Assembly (NCBI GenBank): GCA_900321035.1
Contig: ONUH01000015.1
Coordinates: 1-50,402 of the forward strand
Length of the DNA stretch: 50,402 nt
Source of the DNA: an uncultured Selenomonadales bacterium
GTDB taxonomy: Bacteria; Bacillota; Negativicutes; Selenomonadales; Selenomonadaceae
Direction: 5' to 3'
Below are positions 24,967-33,578 of this stretch, in pieces; position 1 is the first letter of the stretch; the number at the start of each line of letters is the position of its first letter. The notes under the pieces are model-generated. The model was not told the origin of the DNA. It ran no database searches and saw only the letters and a program-made list of their open reading frames with translations. Made by a program: the position numbers and the translations under genes.

Positions 24967-27815
24967 CTATTCGCGGCAGGAAAGCTGCCGATAGCGCTCC
25001 ATCAATTTTGCCACGCATTCCGCTTCGCTGATTTTCGTATCGAAGCCGTAAGCCGCCATGACTGCCCGGTCGTTGGCTTGGTGCGCTTTGCGAAGCTCCG
25101 GCGGCATGGTGGTCTCGTCATAAAGGTCGGCAAGGCTTGCGTCCGGGTATTTCGCACGGGCGTCGAGAATCGCCTGCGCCGTCTGCTCGATGGTTTGCTT
25201 TTGCGCGTCGGTGGGGTTCGGCCATGGGAAATTGTTGTAGACGATGTCCTTTGAATAGCGATAATCGCTTTTCAGTCTTCCGCAAACCGTTCGCATCCAT
25301 GCCATGTGAACATTGGAAGTCAGTATTCCGAAATGATATAGTGTCGCGTCTGGAATTATTTTTACTAAATTACTGCATAACACAGAATTATCCATATAGC
25401 CAATCGGCACATACCTACGCCGCTCCGAAGATACTTCGGGAACAACGATATAATTGCCTTTAGGCATATTTTCTGTTTGAAAATGCGTCGGTAAATCTGC
25501 GAGCTTTAGCGTGCTTTGCCGTTTGCTTTTCAGCCGGAATGCCCGCACCTTTTCGACGCGCTCCATGGAAAGCGGCATTTTCCGAAGCTCGTTCGGCGGA
25601 CAACCGCCCAGCCACAGGCAATAGCGCGGCTTACGGTTGATAAATTCCTGCGAGCCGTACCACGGCTTGAAGAATTTTGCGGCGGCTGGCTCTTTTGCGA
25701 TAAAGGCCTCCATTTCTTCTTTCGTAAAAAGATAATTGCCGTCGTCGATTGGCTGATTGCCTATGCCAATGCTCGGCACATCGCAAAGCGGCTTTTGACG
25801 GCTCTCTACAAAAACGTCGTCCGCGTCTATCAAATAAGCGTTGATATTATTTGCGACCTGCCCCTGCTCACCAGAATAGAGAATTCGCGGCTTGTCGTTC
25901 GGCGCGGCGCTGAATCCGACAATCACACAATGGACGTGTGCCTTGCTGTTGGATTCGCTGTCCCATCGGAAAGTACGATGCGCGAAGTCAATATGCGCGC
26001 CCTCGGCGAAAAGCGGCTTCCAGAGCGTCGCCACGGCATCGCCCTGCGTGATGGAGTTGGTCGAAACGAGCGCGGCACGAATAGCCCTCCCCTCTGGGGA
26101 GGGGGGACCGTCGAAGACGGTGGGTGAGGTTTTCGCGGACGTTTGTGAAACCTCATCCACGCCCCAAAGGGAACGGCCATAAAGTCAACAGCTTTTTTGT
26201 ACCAACACGCGACATAATCAAGATTGCCGACATTCTTCCAGCCGTCGAAAACCTTATTCACGTCGGCTTTCTGCTCCGCGCTCATGAGCCGCGCTCCTAC
26301 GAACGGCGGGTTCCCCATAATATAATCCACTTTGTCCCGCGGCACGACCTCGCCCCAGTCCAGCGTCAGCGCGTTGCCCTCCACGATGTTCGCGTAGCTT
26401 TTCAGCGGCAGGAAGTCGAGGTTCATGTGGACGATGCCTTCCGTCTCTTCCATCATCTGTGCCTCGGCAATCCACAGCGCGGTTTTCGCCACGGTCACGG
26501 CGAAGTCGTTGATTTCTATGCCGTAGAATTGCCCGATGGAGACCCGGATGGGGTTGTCGAGGTCGCCCAGCACGATTTCCGCGCCGAACTGTTCTTTCAG
26601 CGCCTCGTTTTCGAGACGGCGAAGGGAAATGTAGGTTTCGGTGAGGAAGTTGCCTGAGCCGCTGGCGGGATCGAGGAACGTCAGCGACGCCAGTTTTTCC
26701 TGGAATTCCTTCATCTTTTGCTTGCGCGTTTTCGGCTGCTTGAGTTCCTTGAGGGTTTCCAATTCCTTTTTGAGGTCGTCGAGAAACAGGGGGTCGATGA
26801 CTTTGTGGATGTTTTCGATGCTGGTGTAGTGCATGCCGCCCGCGCGGCGGGTTTCCGGGTTCAGCGTGCTCTCGAAGACCGCGCCGAAGATGGTCGGCGA
26901 GATGCCGCTCCAGTCGAAGTCCTCGCTGGCATGCTGCAATAATAAATTCAAAATCTCGTCGGTGAAGTTCGGGATTTCGATTTTTCCGTCCTCGAACAAG
27001 CCGCCGTTGACGTAGGGAAATTCTTTCAGGTTGTCGTTGATATACGGGTCGCGCTTATCGTCGGGCGTCGCGAGGATTTCAAAGAGGTCGATCAATCCTC
27101 TCCGCACGTTTTGCGGTTGGAACGATTTCAGATAGTCGCGGAACATATTGCGCCGCCCGAAAATCTCCGCGTCCTCGGCATAGAGACAGAACACGAGGCG
27201 CACGCAGAGCTTGTTCAGGCTTTTCAGCGATTCTTCGTTATTCGGGTCTTTGTACTGCTTCAAAAGCGCGTCGTAGAGTTTGCCGACGATTTCGCCCGCC
27301 GCGAGGGAGATTTCCATTTCCTTTTTCGCGTCGCGGCTCTTGACGTTGACGAGGAACTGCAAGCGGTAATATTCTTTGTCCAGGTTTTCGAGCAGGATGA
27401 TTTCCGGCTCCGCCTGCGGGTTTTCCATGTCGTAGACGCGAAACTCGGCGAAGTTCGAGGCGACAATCCAGCGCGGACGTTTCGAGTAGGGCAGCTCGGC
27501 GGCATACCGCTTCGCCTGCTGGTAGGGCGTCAGCGTGGTGCCGTCGCTTTGCTTGATGGGCTTAGACAAGTCTTTGCCGAGGCTCTTTTGCTCGATCATG
27601 ACGTGGGTTTCGGGAATCGAAGCGTCGATAAAGCTTTTGTGGGAGAGGTCCACTTGCTCCTCGAAGAAGATGAATCCTTCGGGATAGGCGACGCCGTACA
27701 CGTCGCGAAGCAGCGAGAGCCAAAAGCTGTGCGTCTCGCCTTTTTCGTAGCCGCGTCCTTTCCACGTTTCGGCAAATGCTTTCGCCGCCGCTTTCTGTTC
27801 GGATTCCCGCATCAT
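24967..27815 (-). pseudogene. MmeI-like (type IIL) restriction-methylase gene, split by a repeat insertion
   Basis: Residues encoded at 27815-26178 are an N-terminal region plus methylase: FLDPASGSGNFLTETY (motif I) and YIMGNPPFVGARLMS (motif IV), ending NLDYVACWYKKAVDFM. The second half, in another frame from ~26083 down to 24967, continues IRAALVSTNSITQG, then the target-recognition region and C-terminal helices. Unbroken homologues join these two segments directly, so the ~94 bp at 26084-26177 interrupt one gene and shift the frame. The downstream half is open from an internal GTG at 26160, so two separate polypeptides remain conceivable. The N-terminal nuclease part of this family should hold a PD-ExK site; AFADTWKG-type start and VEEQVDL-like segments are present but I cannot place its catalytic residues with certainty. 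Confidence 0.82.
26084..26177. mobile_element. ~94-bp gene-less inverted-arm element inserted in the MmeI-like gene
   Basis: The left part CCCTCCCCTCTGGGGAGGG, the ACCGTCGAAGACGGT hairpin and GGGTGAGGTTTT match the arms around the DUF559 gene. After ~12 bases comes an inverted, shorter arm (AAACCTCATCCACGCCCC, AAAGGGAAC). It sits exactly between the conserved VDFM and IRAAL segments of the methylase. Exact borders and any target duplication cannot be fixed without an intact homologue. Confidence 0.75.
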
Positions 27816-27894
27816 GTCACGTCCTCATATTTGCATATCATAAAAATATTCGCCGCAATGCCGGCGCATTCCTGCTTTCGCGAAAATTTTTCGC

Positions 27895-27936
27895 AAAAAA
27901 ATAGCGGAGATAATCGCACGTTATCTCCGCTATTTT
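27895..27936 (-). terminator. Strong terminator of the precursor cluster
   Basis: On the minus strand AGCGGAGATAA and TTATCTCCGCT form a perfect 11-bp stem followed by ATTTTTTTGCG, just after the P2 stop. Confidence 0.92.
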
Positions 27937-27954
27937 CTCTGTCGTATCAACGAA

Positions 27955-28503
27955 TCAAACTAAAACCGCTACGGCTACCGCCACGACGCCGACTTCGGCC
28001 TCGAATTCCACCGTGGTGGTGGTGGAGGCCGTCTGGACCTCGACGACGGTGGTGGCGACTTCGCCGGTCTGCACGGCGTTCGTCATGGTCACGGCGTTGG
28101 AATAGGTCGATACGCTGTCGCCGCCCGCGGCTGCGGCAAGCTCGCTCTTTGTCAGGGACTTCGGCGACGCCGGGAGAACCATGTAGCGCGTGTCGTCGGT
28201 GTTCTGGATAATGCGGACCTCCGCGCCGTCCGGGATGATGACGTCTCTCTGCTCGACCTGGTTCAAAAATGCTTTGGTGAGGTCCTGCACTGCGTCCTTC
28301 GCGTCCGCGTGGGGCAGCACGAGATACTTGACGTTCTTCGGCTGTTCGACGACCTTGTAGGTCACGCCCTCCTCGACGACGAATCCGGCTTCGGAGAGTA
28401 CGCTTTCCGGGTCTTCGATGAAGCGCTTCTTGTACGCCTCGTCCTCCCAGCACTTGGCGACGACCTCGCCGTATTTCACGAGATTTTGTTTCTTGTCTGC
28501 CAT
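27955..28503 (-). CDS. NHLP-leader proteusin-like RiPP precursor P2
   Basis: 182 residues from ATG at 28503, with GGAAAGGATGG upstream. The leader (1-~127) has KYGEVVAKCWEDEAYKKRF, EDPESVLSEAGFVVEEG, two modules of the type VVEQ...KYLVLP and IIQN...RYMVLP, and ends AAAAGG. The core (~54 residues, from DSVSTY) is made of Thr, Val, Ala and Asn with no Cys and ends GVVAVAVAVLV. Core composition resembles polytheonamide-type proteusins, where alternating D/L residues are introduced. It lies 96 bp after P3 with its own promoter and is followed by a strong terminator. Confidence 0.93.
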   Translation of the reverse strand: MADKKQNLVKYGEVVAKCWEDEAYKKRFIEDPESVLSEAGFVVEEGVTYKVVEQPKNVKYLVLPHADAKDAVQDLTKAFLNQVEQRDVIIPDGAEVRIIQNTDDTRYMVLPASPKSLTKSELAAAAGGDSVSTYSNAVTMTNAVQTGEVATTVVEVQTASTTTTVEFEAEVGVVAVAVAVLV

Positions 28504-28546
28504 GGGAACCATCCTTTCCGAATATAAAACGAAACTTTGCGCTTTC

Positions 28547-28584
28547 ATCATAAAGGTTTGCAGGATTTTTTGCAAGCCTTTATG
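28547..28584 (-). promoter_or_regulatory. Hairpin-embedded promoter of P2
   Basis: On the minus strand TTGCAA (28570-28575), 17-base spacer, TATGAT (28547-28552). The whole lies inside a 36-bp inverted repeat, CATAAAGG...CCTTTATG (28549-28584), so -35 and -10 sit on opposite arms. It may act both as terminator/attenuator of P3 and as promoter of P2. Confidence 0.65.
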
Positions 28585-28599
28585 CGAATATTATGCAAA

Positions 28600-29148
28600 T
28601 CAGACCAGGACGCCGACGGCGACTACGACGACGCCGACCTCGGCCTCTGCGCCCGCCGTTGTCGAAGTGGCGACCGTCTGTATCTCGACGGCTCCCGTCG
28701 CGACTTCGGCGTGGCTCACCAAGGTTGTCATCGTTTCCGCGTATTCCACCGTTTCCACCGAGCCGCCGCCTGCGACCATCGCCATCTCTGCCCTTGTCAG
28801 GGACTTCGGCGAGGCTGGGAGAATCATGTAGCGCGTATCGTCGGTGTTTTGGATGATGCGGACTTCCGTACCGTCCGGGATCACGACGTCTTTTCTCTCC
28901 ACCTGGTTCAGGAATGCCTTGGAGAGGCCCTGCACGGCGTCCTTCGCGTCTGCGTGGGGCAGCACGACATATTTGACCAGCTTCGGCTGCTCGACGACCT
29001 TGTAAGTCACGCCCTCTTCGACGACGAATCCCGCTTCGGAGAGCACGCTCTCCGGGTCTTCGAGGAAGCGTTTCCTGTACGCTTCGTCCTCCCAGCACTT
29101 TGCGACGACTTCGCCATATTTCACGGCATTCTGCTTTTTGTCCGCCAT
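28600..29148 (-). CDS. NHLP-leader proteusin-like RiPP precursor P3
   Basis: 182 residues from ATG at 29148 (GGAAAGGGTGTCGTC upstream). The leader is nearly identical to P2: KYGEVVAKCWEDEAYRKRF, DPESVLSEAGF, YKVVEQPKLVKYVVLP, VRIIQNTDDTRYMILP, ending MAMVAGGG. The core from ~130 contains VETVEYAETM, TSTTAGAEAEV and the terminal GVVVVAVGVLV, with no Cys. P2 and P3 cores share the final AEAEVGVV-type block but differ before it, as in a combinatorial precursor family. Probable substrate of the epimerase at 29993 and the radical SAM protein at 31444. Confidence 0.93.
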   Translation of the reverse strand: MADKKQNAVKYGEVVAKCWEDEAYRKRFLEDPESVLSEAGFVVEEGVTYKVVEQPKLVKYVVLPHADAKDAVQGLSKAFLNQVERKDVVIPDGTEVRIIQNTDDTRYMILPASPKSLTRAEMAMVAGGGSVETVEYAETMTTLVSHAEVATGAVEIQTVATSTTAGAEAEVGVVVVAVGVLV

Positions 29149-29193
29149 TGACGACACCCTTTCCGACAGAATCGATTTTGTATTTCAGGAAAA

Positions 29194-29231
29194 ATCATAA
29201 AGGCCCGCAAATAATTTAGCAAGCCTTTATG
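29194..29231 (-). promoter_or_regulatory. Hairpin-embedded promoter of P3
   Basis: On the minus strand TTGCTA (29217-29222), 17-base spacer, TATGAT (29194-29199), within a 36-bp inverted repeat CATAAAGG...CCTTTATG (29196-29231). It is the same length and layout as the one before P2. Confidence 0.65.
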
Positions 29232-29273
29232 GATATTTTTCGAATCACGACGACAGACGCCGTTTCCTGCGCG

Positions 29274-29828
29274 TCAGATGACGGTCGTGACGACCTCGCC
29301 TATCAACGCGGAGGCGGTCGTCGGCTCCACGCAGACGGCGTTTTGGCTCGCGATGTTCAGCGCGACTTGGTCGACCTGTGTCGCCATTTCAGTTACGTTC
29401 GCAACCGTCACAACCGACGTGCTCTCTAACAAAACTATGCCGCTGCCGCCCGCAGCCATGGAAAGCTCCTGCTTCGACAGGGTCTTGGGCGAGGCCGGGA
29501 GAACCATGTAGCGGATGTCCTCGGTGTTTTGGATGATGCGCGCTTCCGCGCCCTCGGGGATGAGAACGCTTTTCGCTTCCGCCGCCGCGAGCAAGCCTTT
29601 GGCGACGGCCTGCACGGCGCCTTTCACTTCTTCGCAGGGCAGCACGATGTATTTGACGTTCTTCGGCTGCTCGACGACCTTGTAGGTCACGCCCTCTTCG
29701 ACGACGAATCCGGCTTCGGAGAGCACGCTCTCCGGGTCTTCGATGAAGCGCTTCCTGTACGCTTCGTCCTCCCAGCACTTTGCGACGACTTCGCCGTACT
29801 TCACAAGGTTTTGGTTTTTGTCTGCCAT
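29274..29828 (-). CDS. NHLP-leader proteusin-like RiPP precursor P4
   Basis: 184 residues from ATG at 29828 with GAAAGGATGG upstream. The leader keeps both Q...YxVLP modules (VVEQPKNVKYIVLP; IIQNTEDIRYMVLP) and ends MAAGGSG. The core is unlike P1-P3: IVLLESTSVVTVANVTEM, then DQVALNIASQNAVCVEP and a terminal GEVVTTVI. It contains one Cys and several Asn/Gln residues and lacks the AVGVLV tail. First precursor after the epimerase gene, from which a hairpin terminator separates it. Confidence 0.92.
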   Translation of the reverse strand: MADKNQNLVKYGEVVAKCWEDEAYRKRFIEDPESVLSEAGFVVEEGVTYKVVEQPKNVKYIVLPCEEVKGAVQAVAKGLLAAAEAKSVLIPEGAEARIIQNTEDIRYMVLPASPKTLSKQELSMAAGGSGIVLLESTSVVTVANVTEMATQVDQVALNIASQNAVCVEPTTASALIGEVVTTVI

Positions 29829-29910
29829 GGATACCATCCTTTCATATATGAATATTTGCTCCTATACTCATAACAGCCTGCGTTTTGCGCGCATGCCTGT
29901 CTGCCGAGGG

Positions 29911-29950
29911 AAAAAGTTATCAACAGTTGTGGAAACTGTTGTGGATAATT
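29911..29950 (-). terminator. Terminator between epimerase and precursor genes
   Basis: On the minus strand TTATCCACAACAGTT and AACTGTTGATAA form a stem followed by CTTTTTCCC. The same bases contain a TTATCCACA DnaA-box sequence and a one-mismatch inverted copy, but the T-tract argues for a terminator. Confidence 0.65.
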
Positions 29951-29992
29951 CGGGAAACACTGTATCCGTCAATGTTTGGACTTGGGGTTTCC

Positions 29993-31417
29993 TCAAGCGG
30001 AGGGGAGTTCGTAAGGCTCCAGGAACAGTCCCGCCTGCTCGAATTTTTTCAGGATGAAGAACACGTTGGCGGGGAACGCGTCCTGTTCCTCCATCAGTTC
30101 TTCGGCTACGTCGTAGGCGGTTTTTCCGCCTGCCCGCAGTTTTTCCAGTACGTCGTGGTAGAGCTTCGGGGAAAGGTCGTCCGCTCCGCGGAATTTCAGC
30201 CGGAATTTGTCCGAGTGGGAAAAGGTGATGCCCTCCTCCGCTTCCGTAAAGGAGATGCCGGGGCGGAGATAGAGCGGATGCGTCTTGGGAAATTCCTGCT
30301 GCATATAGCGGTCGATCATGCCGAGGAGGACGCGCTTGAAATCCTCTAAGTCGGCGAAGCTCTCCTTCGCCACGATGATTTCCCCGGTGGGATGCTTGGC
30401 CGAGGAGCCGCAGGGCGTGATGAGCCGGACGGAGCGTTCCGCGAGGTTGACGATGAAGCCGCTGATGCAGGCGATGGTGTTGCCGTCTTCTTCCTCCACA
30501 TGCTCCATCTGATTCTCCCTTGCGCGCCCGGCCTTGGCAAATTTGTTGTGCGGCGCGTCGGCGAACTGGGGCAGCAGCTCGACGCAAAGCAGCTCCTCCA
30601 TCGTGAAGGTCTCGAAGATCTTGTGCAGGATGTCGAGGCTCAATACTGAGAAACGATGGACGCGCCGCTCTTTTTTCAGCGCGTCGGAAAGATATTTCCG
30701 GGTGCGCTCCGGGTTTCTCATGGAGGCCGCCGAGGTCAGCTGGGGCACATGACCGAAAAGCTCGAAAAAGTCGTTTGTGAATTTCTCATAATCGGGATTG
30801 TCCAGGGGTTCCGTCGCATAGTAGCAGGTGCCCTCGCCCGCCGCGTCGCCGATGGTCTCCCAGGCGAAAGTGAGGATGCCTTTCCAGAGTTCGGCGTCCT
30901 CGTCGTAGCGGCTGACCTTTTGGAGGCGGCCCGCCATGACGCCGCAGAACGGGCAGCCCACGGAGCAGCCTAAATCCAGCTCGTAGGTCATCGGAACATG
31001 GATCAGAGAGCTGTTTCTCGTGCCGAATTCCGCCCAGCAGCGATTTTGCTGGCGGCTGCGCCACGCGCGGAAGGCGGGATGGGACGGCACGCAGTATTCC
31101 TGCGCCATGCGGTTCCGCTCCGCGATCTTTTCCCGGAGGAAGCCCCGATAGCGCCGGACGACGCGGGGGAGCTCTTCGGGCGGCCGCTGCTGGTATTCGA
31201 TTGCCGTCTTGGTGTCGCAGAGGATTTTCACCGACAGGGCGTCGATGTGCAGCCCATTGGCGGCCAGCGTCTCTTCCGGCGCGGCGAGGAATTTTTCCTG
31301 AAAGTTCGGTTCCATCGTCCAAAGTTCCAGCGCCCGTTTCGCCTCCGTCACCTCCCGGACATATTCCGCATCGTCGCAGGCGGGGCTGATGACGTTCTTG
31401 ATTTCCATATCGCTCAT
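29993..31417 (-). CDS. PoyD-like radical SAM RiPP epimerase
   Basis: 474 residues. The radical SAM cluster motif is C151-SVG-C155-PF-C158 in the context LDLGCSVGCPFCGVMAG, characteristic of the RiPP-maturation amino-acid epimerase family (PoyD, OspD). These enzymes abstract an alpha-H from L-residues and return it from a Cys thiol, giving D-residues; Cys278, Cys317 and Cys336 (RLITPCG) are candidate donors here. Residues ~28-58 (LWTMEPNFQEKFLAAPEETL) resemble the NHLP leader helix region. ATG at 31417 is chosen over an in-frame GTG at 31435; it lies 26 bp after the upstream radical SAM gene, so both are one operon. Confidence 0.88.
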   Translation of the reverse strand: MSDMEIKNVISPACDDAEYVREVTEAKRALELWTMEPNFQEKFLAAPEETLAANGLHIDALSVKILCDTKTAIEYQQRPPEELPRVVRRYRGFLREKIAERNRMAQEYCVPSHPAFRAWRSRQQNRCWAEFGTRNSSLIHVPMTYELDLGCSVGCPFCGVMAGRLQKVSRYDEDAELWKGILTFAWETIGDAAGEGTCYYATEPLDNPDYEKFTNDFFELFGHVPQLTSAASMRNPERTRKYLSDALKKERRVHRFSVLSLDILHKIFETFTMEELLCVELLPQFADAPHNKFAKAGRARENQMEHVEEEDGNTIACISGFIVNLAERSVRLITPCGSSAKHPTGEIIVAKESFADLEDFKRVLLGMIDRYMQQEFPKTHPLYLRPGISFTEAEEGITFSHSDKFRLKFRGADDLSPKLYHDVLEKLRAGGKTAYDVAEELMEEQDAFPANVFFILKKFEQAGLFLEPYELPSA

Positions 31418-31443
31418 GCAGTTCTCACTCTCCACTTTTCACT

Positions 31444-33342
31444 CTACTTCTTCGCGTTCATGTCCACGGCCAGCGCCAAATACTCATGGGCGATATGCAC
31501 CATCAGGTTTTCCCCGCAAAGCCAGTCCAGCGCGGCGCGAAGCTCGTCTTCCCCGTATCTCGGCGAAAGCTCCGCGAGGAGCGAGTCCTCCTGCCGCACG
31601 GAGCGCGCGGCGCGGTAAAGGTCGGCTTTCGCTCCGTCGAGGGTGTAAACGGCGTGCCTGGCGATTTTCCGCATATCGTAAATGTCGATGGCGGCGCCGT
31701 TGTCGTACATATCAAGGCGCTGGAGGTTCCAGCGGTGGGCGACCCAGTCCGTGACAATCTGCTGTACCTTGCGGTAGCTTTCGCCTTTCGTCCGCACGTC
31801 CCAGCAAAGACGGCGCTCCGACCGGTCGACCGGCTCGAAGATGTACGCCGACCGCCGGATGAATTCCTCGTCCGCGTAAGCGAAAGAATAGGATTCGGCG
31901 GGCTGGAGATTCAGCCCGTATTTTTCCGGGTGGTCCGTATATTCGCCGTACCGCTGGTACACGATATGGATGAGCTGGTTCGGCGACGGCAGGTGCATGA
32001 CCTTCGGCAGGAGTTCCGCCAGCTCGGCGAACTGCGCCTCCGTCTCGTCGGGGAAGCCGCAGAGGAGATTCCAGGCCACCTGCATGTTGTAGGTGCGGCA
32101 GCTTTTCAGCGTCTCGATCTGCCGGATGGCGCGGCAGCCCTTGTTCATGATTTTCAGGATGTCGTCCTGAAGGCTCTCGATGCCGGGCTGGAGCTGGATA
32201 AATCCAGCTTCCGAAAGGGAGCGCACGTCGTCCTCGGTGATGTTCGCCTTGATCTCGGAGAAAAATTGCAGCTTGATATTTCGCGCTTTCAGGGCGGCGG
32301 GCAGCTCCTTCATCTGCGTGTGGCTCAGGATGCTGTCGGTGAATACGCAGATTTTCGCTTCGGGGTAACGCGCCGACAGCGTCTGGATCTCGTCCGCCAG
32401 CCGCTCCGTCGTCTTCTCCCTGTAGTTTCGCGCCGGGCCGTTCAGCCCACAGAAGGTGCAGGGCTTGTTCCGGCCCCACCAGCAGCCGCGGGAGCCTTCC
32501 ACCAGCATGTTCTTATGCTTTTCTTTGGGGAATAGCTTCTTATATGTGTTGAAATAATCGTCGAAGTCGGGAATCGGAAGCGATTCCACTTCCTTCGTGA
32601 CCCGGTGCATCGTCGTCTTGGGCCGGGGCGAGCGGCGGGACATCACGCCGTAGGGCAGTTCCTCGGGCGGGATTTCGCCGTCTTTCAGTATGCGTCCGCA
32701 GACGTCGGCGAAAACCTCGTCCGCTTCGCCGATGAAGACGTAATCATAGGCCTCGATGTGCTCGATCAGCGCCGCGCCGAGGTCGCCCATGCAGTTCGCG
32801 CCGCCTATGACGATAATGGGCGGATTCTTTTCCTTTTTCAGCCGCCGGGCGAGGGCGATATTCGCGTTCGTCTGCTGGAACATGGACGCGAAGGCGACGA
32901 TCTTCGGGTGACGGGCCAGGACCCGGGCGGCGGCTTCCTCGATGTAAGCCTCCGCGTCCTCCTGCCAATCCGGGAGCTTTCCCAGCCAGTTGGTTCTCGC
33001 CGTCAAGACTTCCGACGGGGTCCCGCCGCCTTGCGGTATACGTATTTCCTGCATCCAGCGGAGATACTCGGACAGCGGGCGAAGGGTCTTTTCGCCGTGG
33101 GCGGCCCGGGCAAAGACCATCTCGCCCACGAGGAAATCGCTGCGGGCCAGCGCCACAAGATGATAAAGCTCCAGTCCCTGCCGATAGGCGTACTGCAAAT
33201 GCTCGTATTCGATGACGCTGGAAATGCCGGCCCGCGTCAGGTGCGACTTCATCAGTGAAAGAGCCATCGACGGCATCGACACGTCGGAGATCGGCATCGA
33301 GACAAAACAAACGTCGGTATTGCTGATCGTGGAAGGTTGCAT
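31444..33342 (-). CDS. B12-binding radical SAM RiPP maturation protein (bacteriocin-maturation rSAM type 1; putative C-methyltransferase)
   Basis: 632 residues from ATG at 33342 (GAGGAAC six bases upstream); longer in-frame starts lack this. The N-terminal domain (~8-215) is a cobalamin-binding Rossmann fold with IVIGGANCMGDLG and DYVFIGEADEVF. The radical SAM domain follows with C287-WWGRNKP-C295-TF-C298-GLNG, the CX7CX2C motif typical of this RiPP family, which includes the polytheonamide C-methyltransferases PoyB/PoyC. The likely reaction is methylation of unactivated carbons in the precursor cores, for example Val or Thr side chains; position and even reaction type are inference. First gene of the locus, divergent from the sensor cyclase gene. 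Confidence 0.9.
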   Translation of the reverse strand: MQPSTISNTDVCFVSMPISDVSMPSMALSLMKSHLTRAGISSVIEYEHLQYAYRQGLELYHLVALARSDFLVGEMVFARAAHGEKTLRPLSEYLRWMQEIRIPQGGGTPSEVLTARTNWLGKLPDWQEDAEAYIEEAAARVLARHPKIVAFASMFQQTNANIALARRLKKEKNPPIIVIGGANCMGDLGAALIEHIEAYDYVFIGEADEVFADVCGRILKDGEIPPEELPYGVMSRRSPRPKTTMHRVTKEVESLPIPDFDDYFNTYKKLFPKEKHKNMLVEGSRGCWWGRNKPCTFCGLNGPARNYREKTTERLADEIQTLSARYPEAKICVFTDSILSHTQMKELPAALKARNIKLQFFSEIKANITEDDVRSLSEAGFIQLQPGIESLQDDILKIMNKGCRAIRQIETLKSCRTYNMQVAWNLLCGFPDETEAQFAELAELLPKVMHLPSPNQLIHIVYQRYGEYTDHPEKYGLNLQPAESYSFAYADEEFIRRSAYIFEPVDRSERRLCWDVRTKGESYRKVQQIVTDWVAHRWNLQRLDMYDNGAAIDIYDMRKIARHAVYTLDGAKADLYRAARSVRQEDSLLAELSPRYGEDELRAALDWLCGENLMVHIAHEYLALAVDMNAKK

Positions 33343-33418
33343 AGGGTTCCTCATTTCCGCTTTGCGCGCGTGTGGGAACGGCGCCGCGTTTTTTACACTA
33401 TACTCACTATAATATATT

Positions 33419-33447
33419 ATCATAAATTTTTTCGGGGGCGATTGCAA
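33419..33447 (-). promoter_or_regulatory. Promoter of the radical SAM operon
   Basis: On the minus strand TTGCAA (33442-33447), 17-base spacer, TATGAT (33419-33424). Same -35 and -10 hexamers as the P2 promoter. Confidence 0.65.
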
Positions 33448-33578
33448 TAGGTTTCCCATGGAACCGCGGTTCGATTTTATTCCCTTCCTTGCAGGAAATT
33501 TGTGAAATGAATCGAATATATAGTAAAATATAGTATGAGTACGACAAATGAAACACGAAGCATAATTCGGGGGAAATT

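Noticed and set aside
29917..29948. DnaA-box-like pair (TTATCCACA and an inverted near-copy), possible origin
   Set aside because: Only two boxes; on the minus strand they form a stem followed by a T-tract after the epimerase gene, which is better explained as a terminator. No dnaA, dnaN or AT-rich unwinding region is near.
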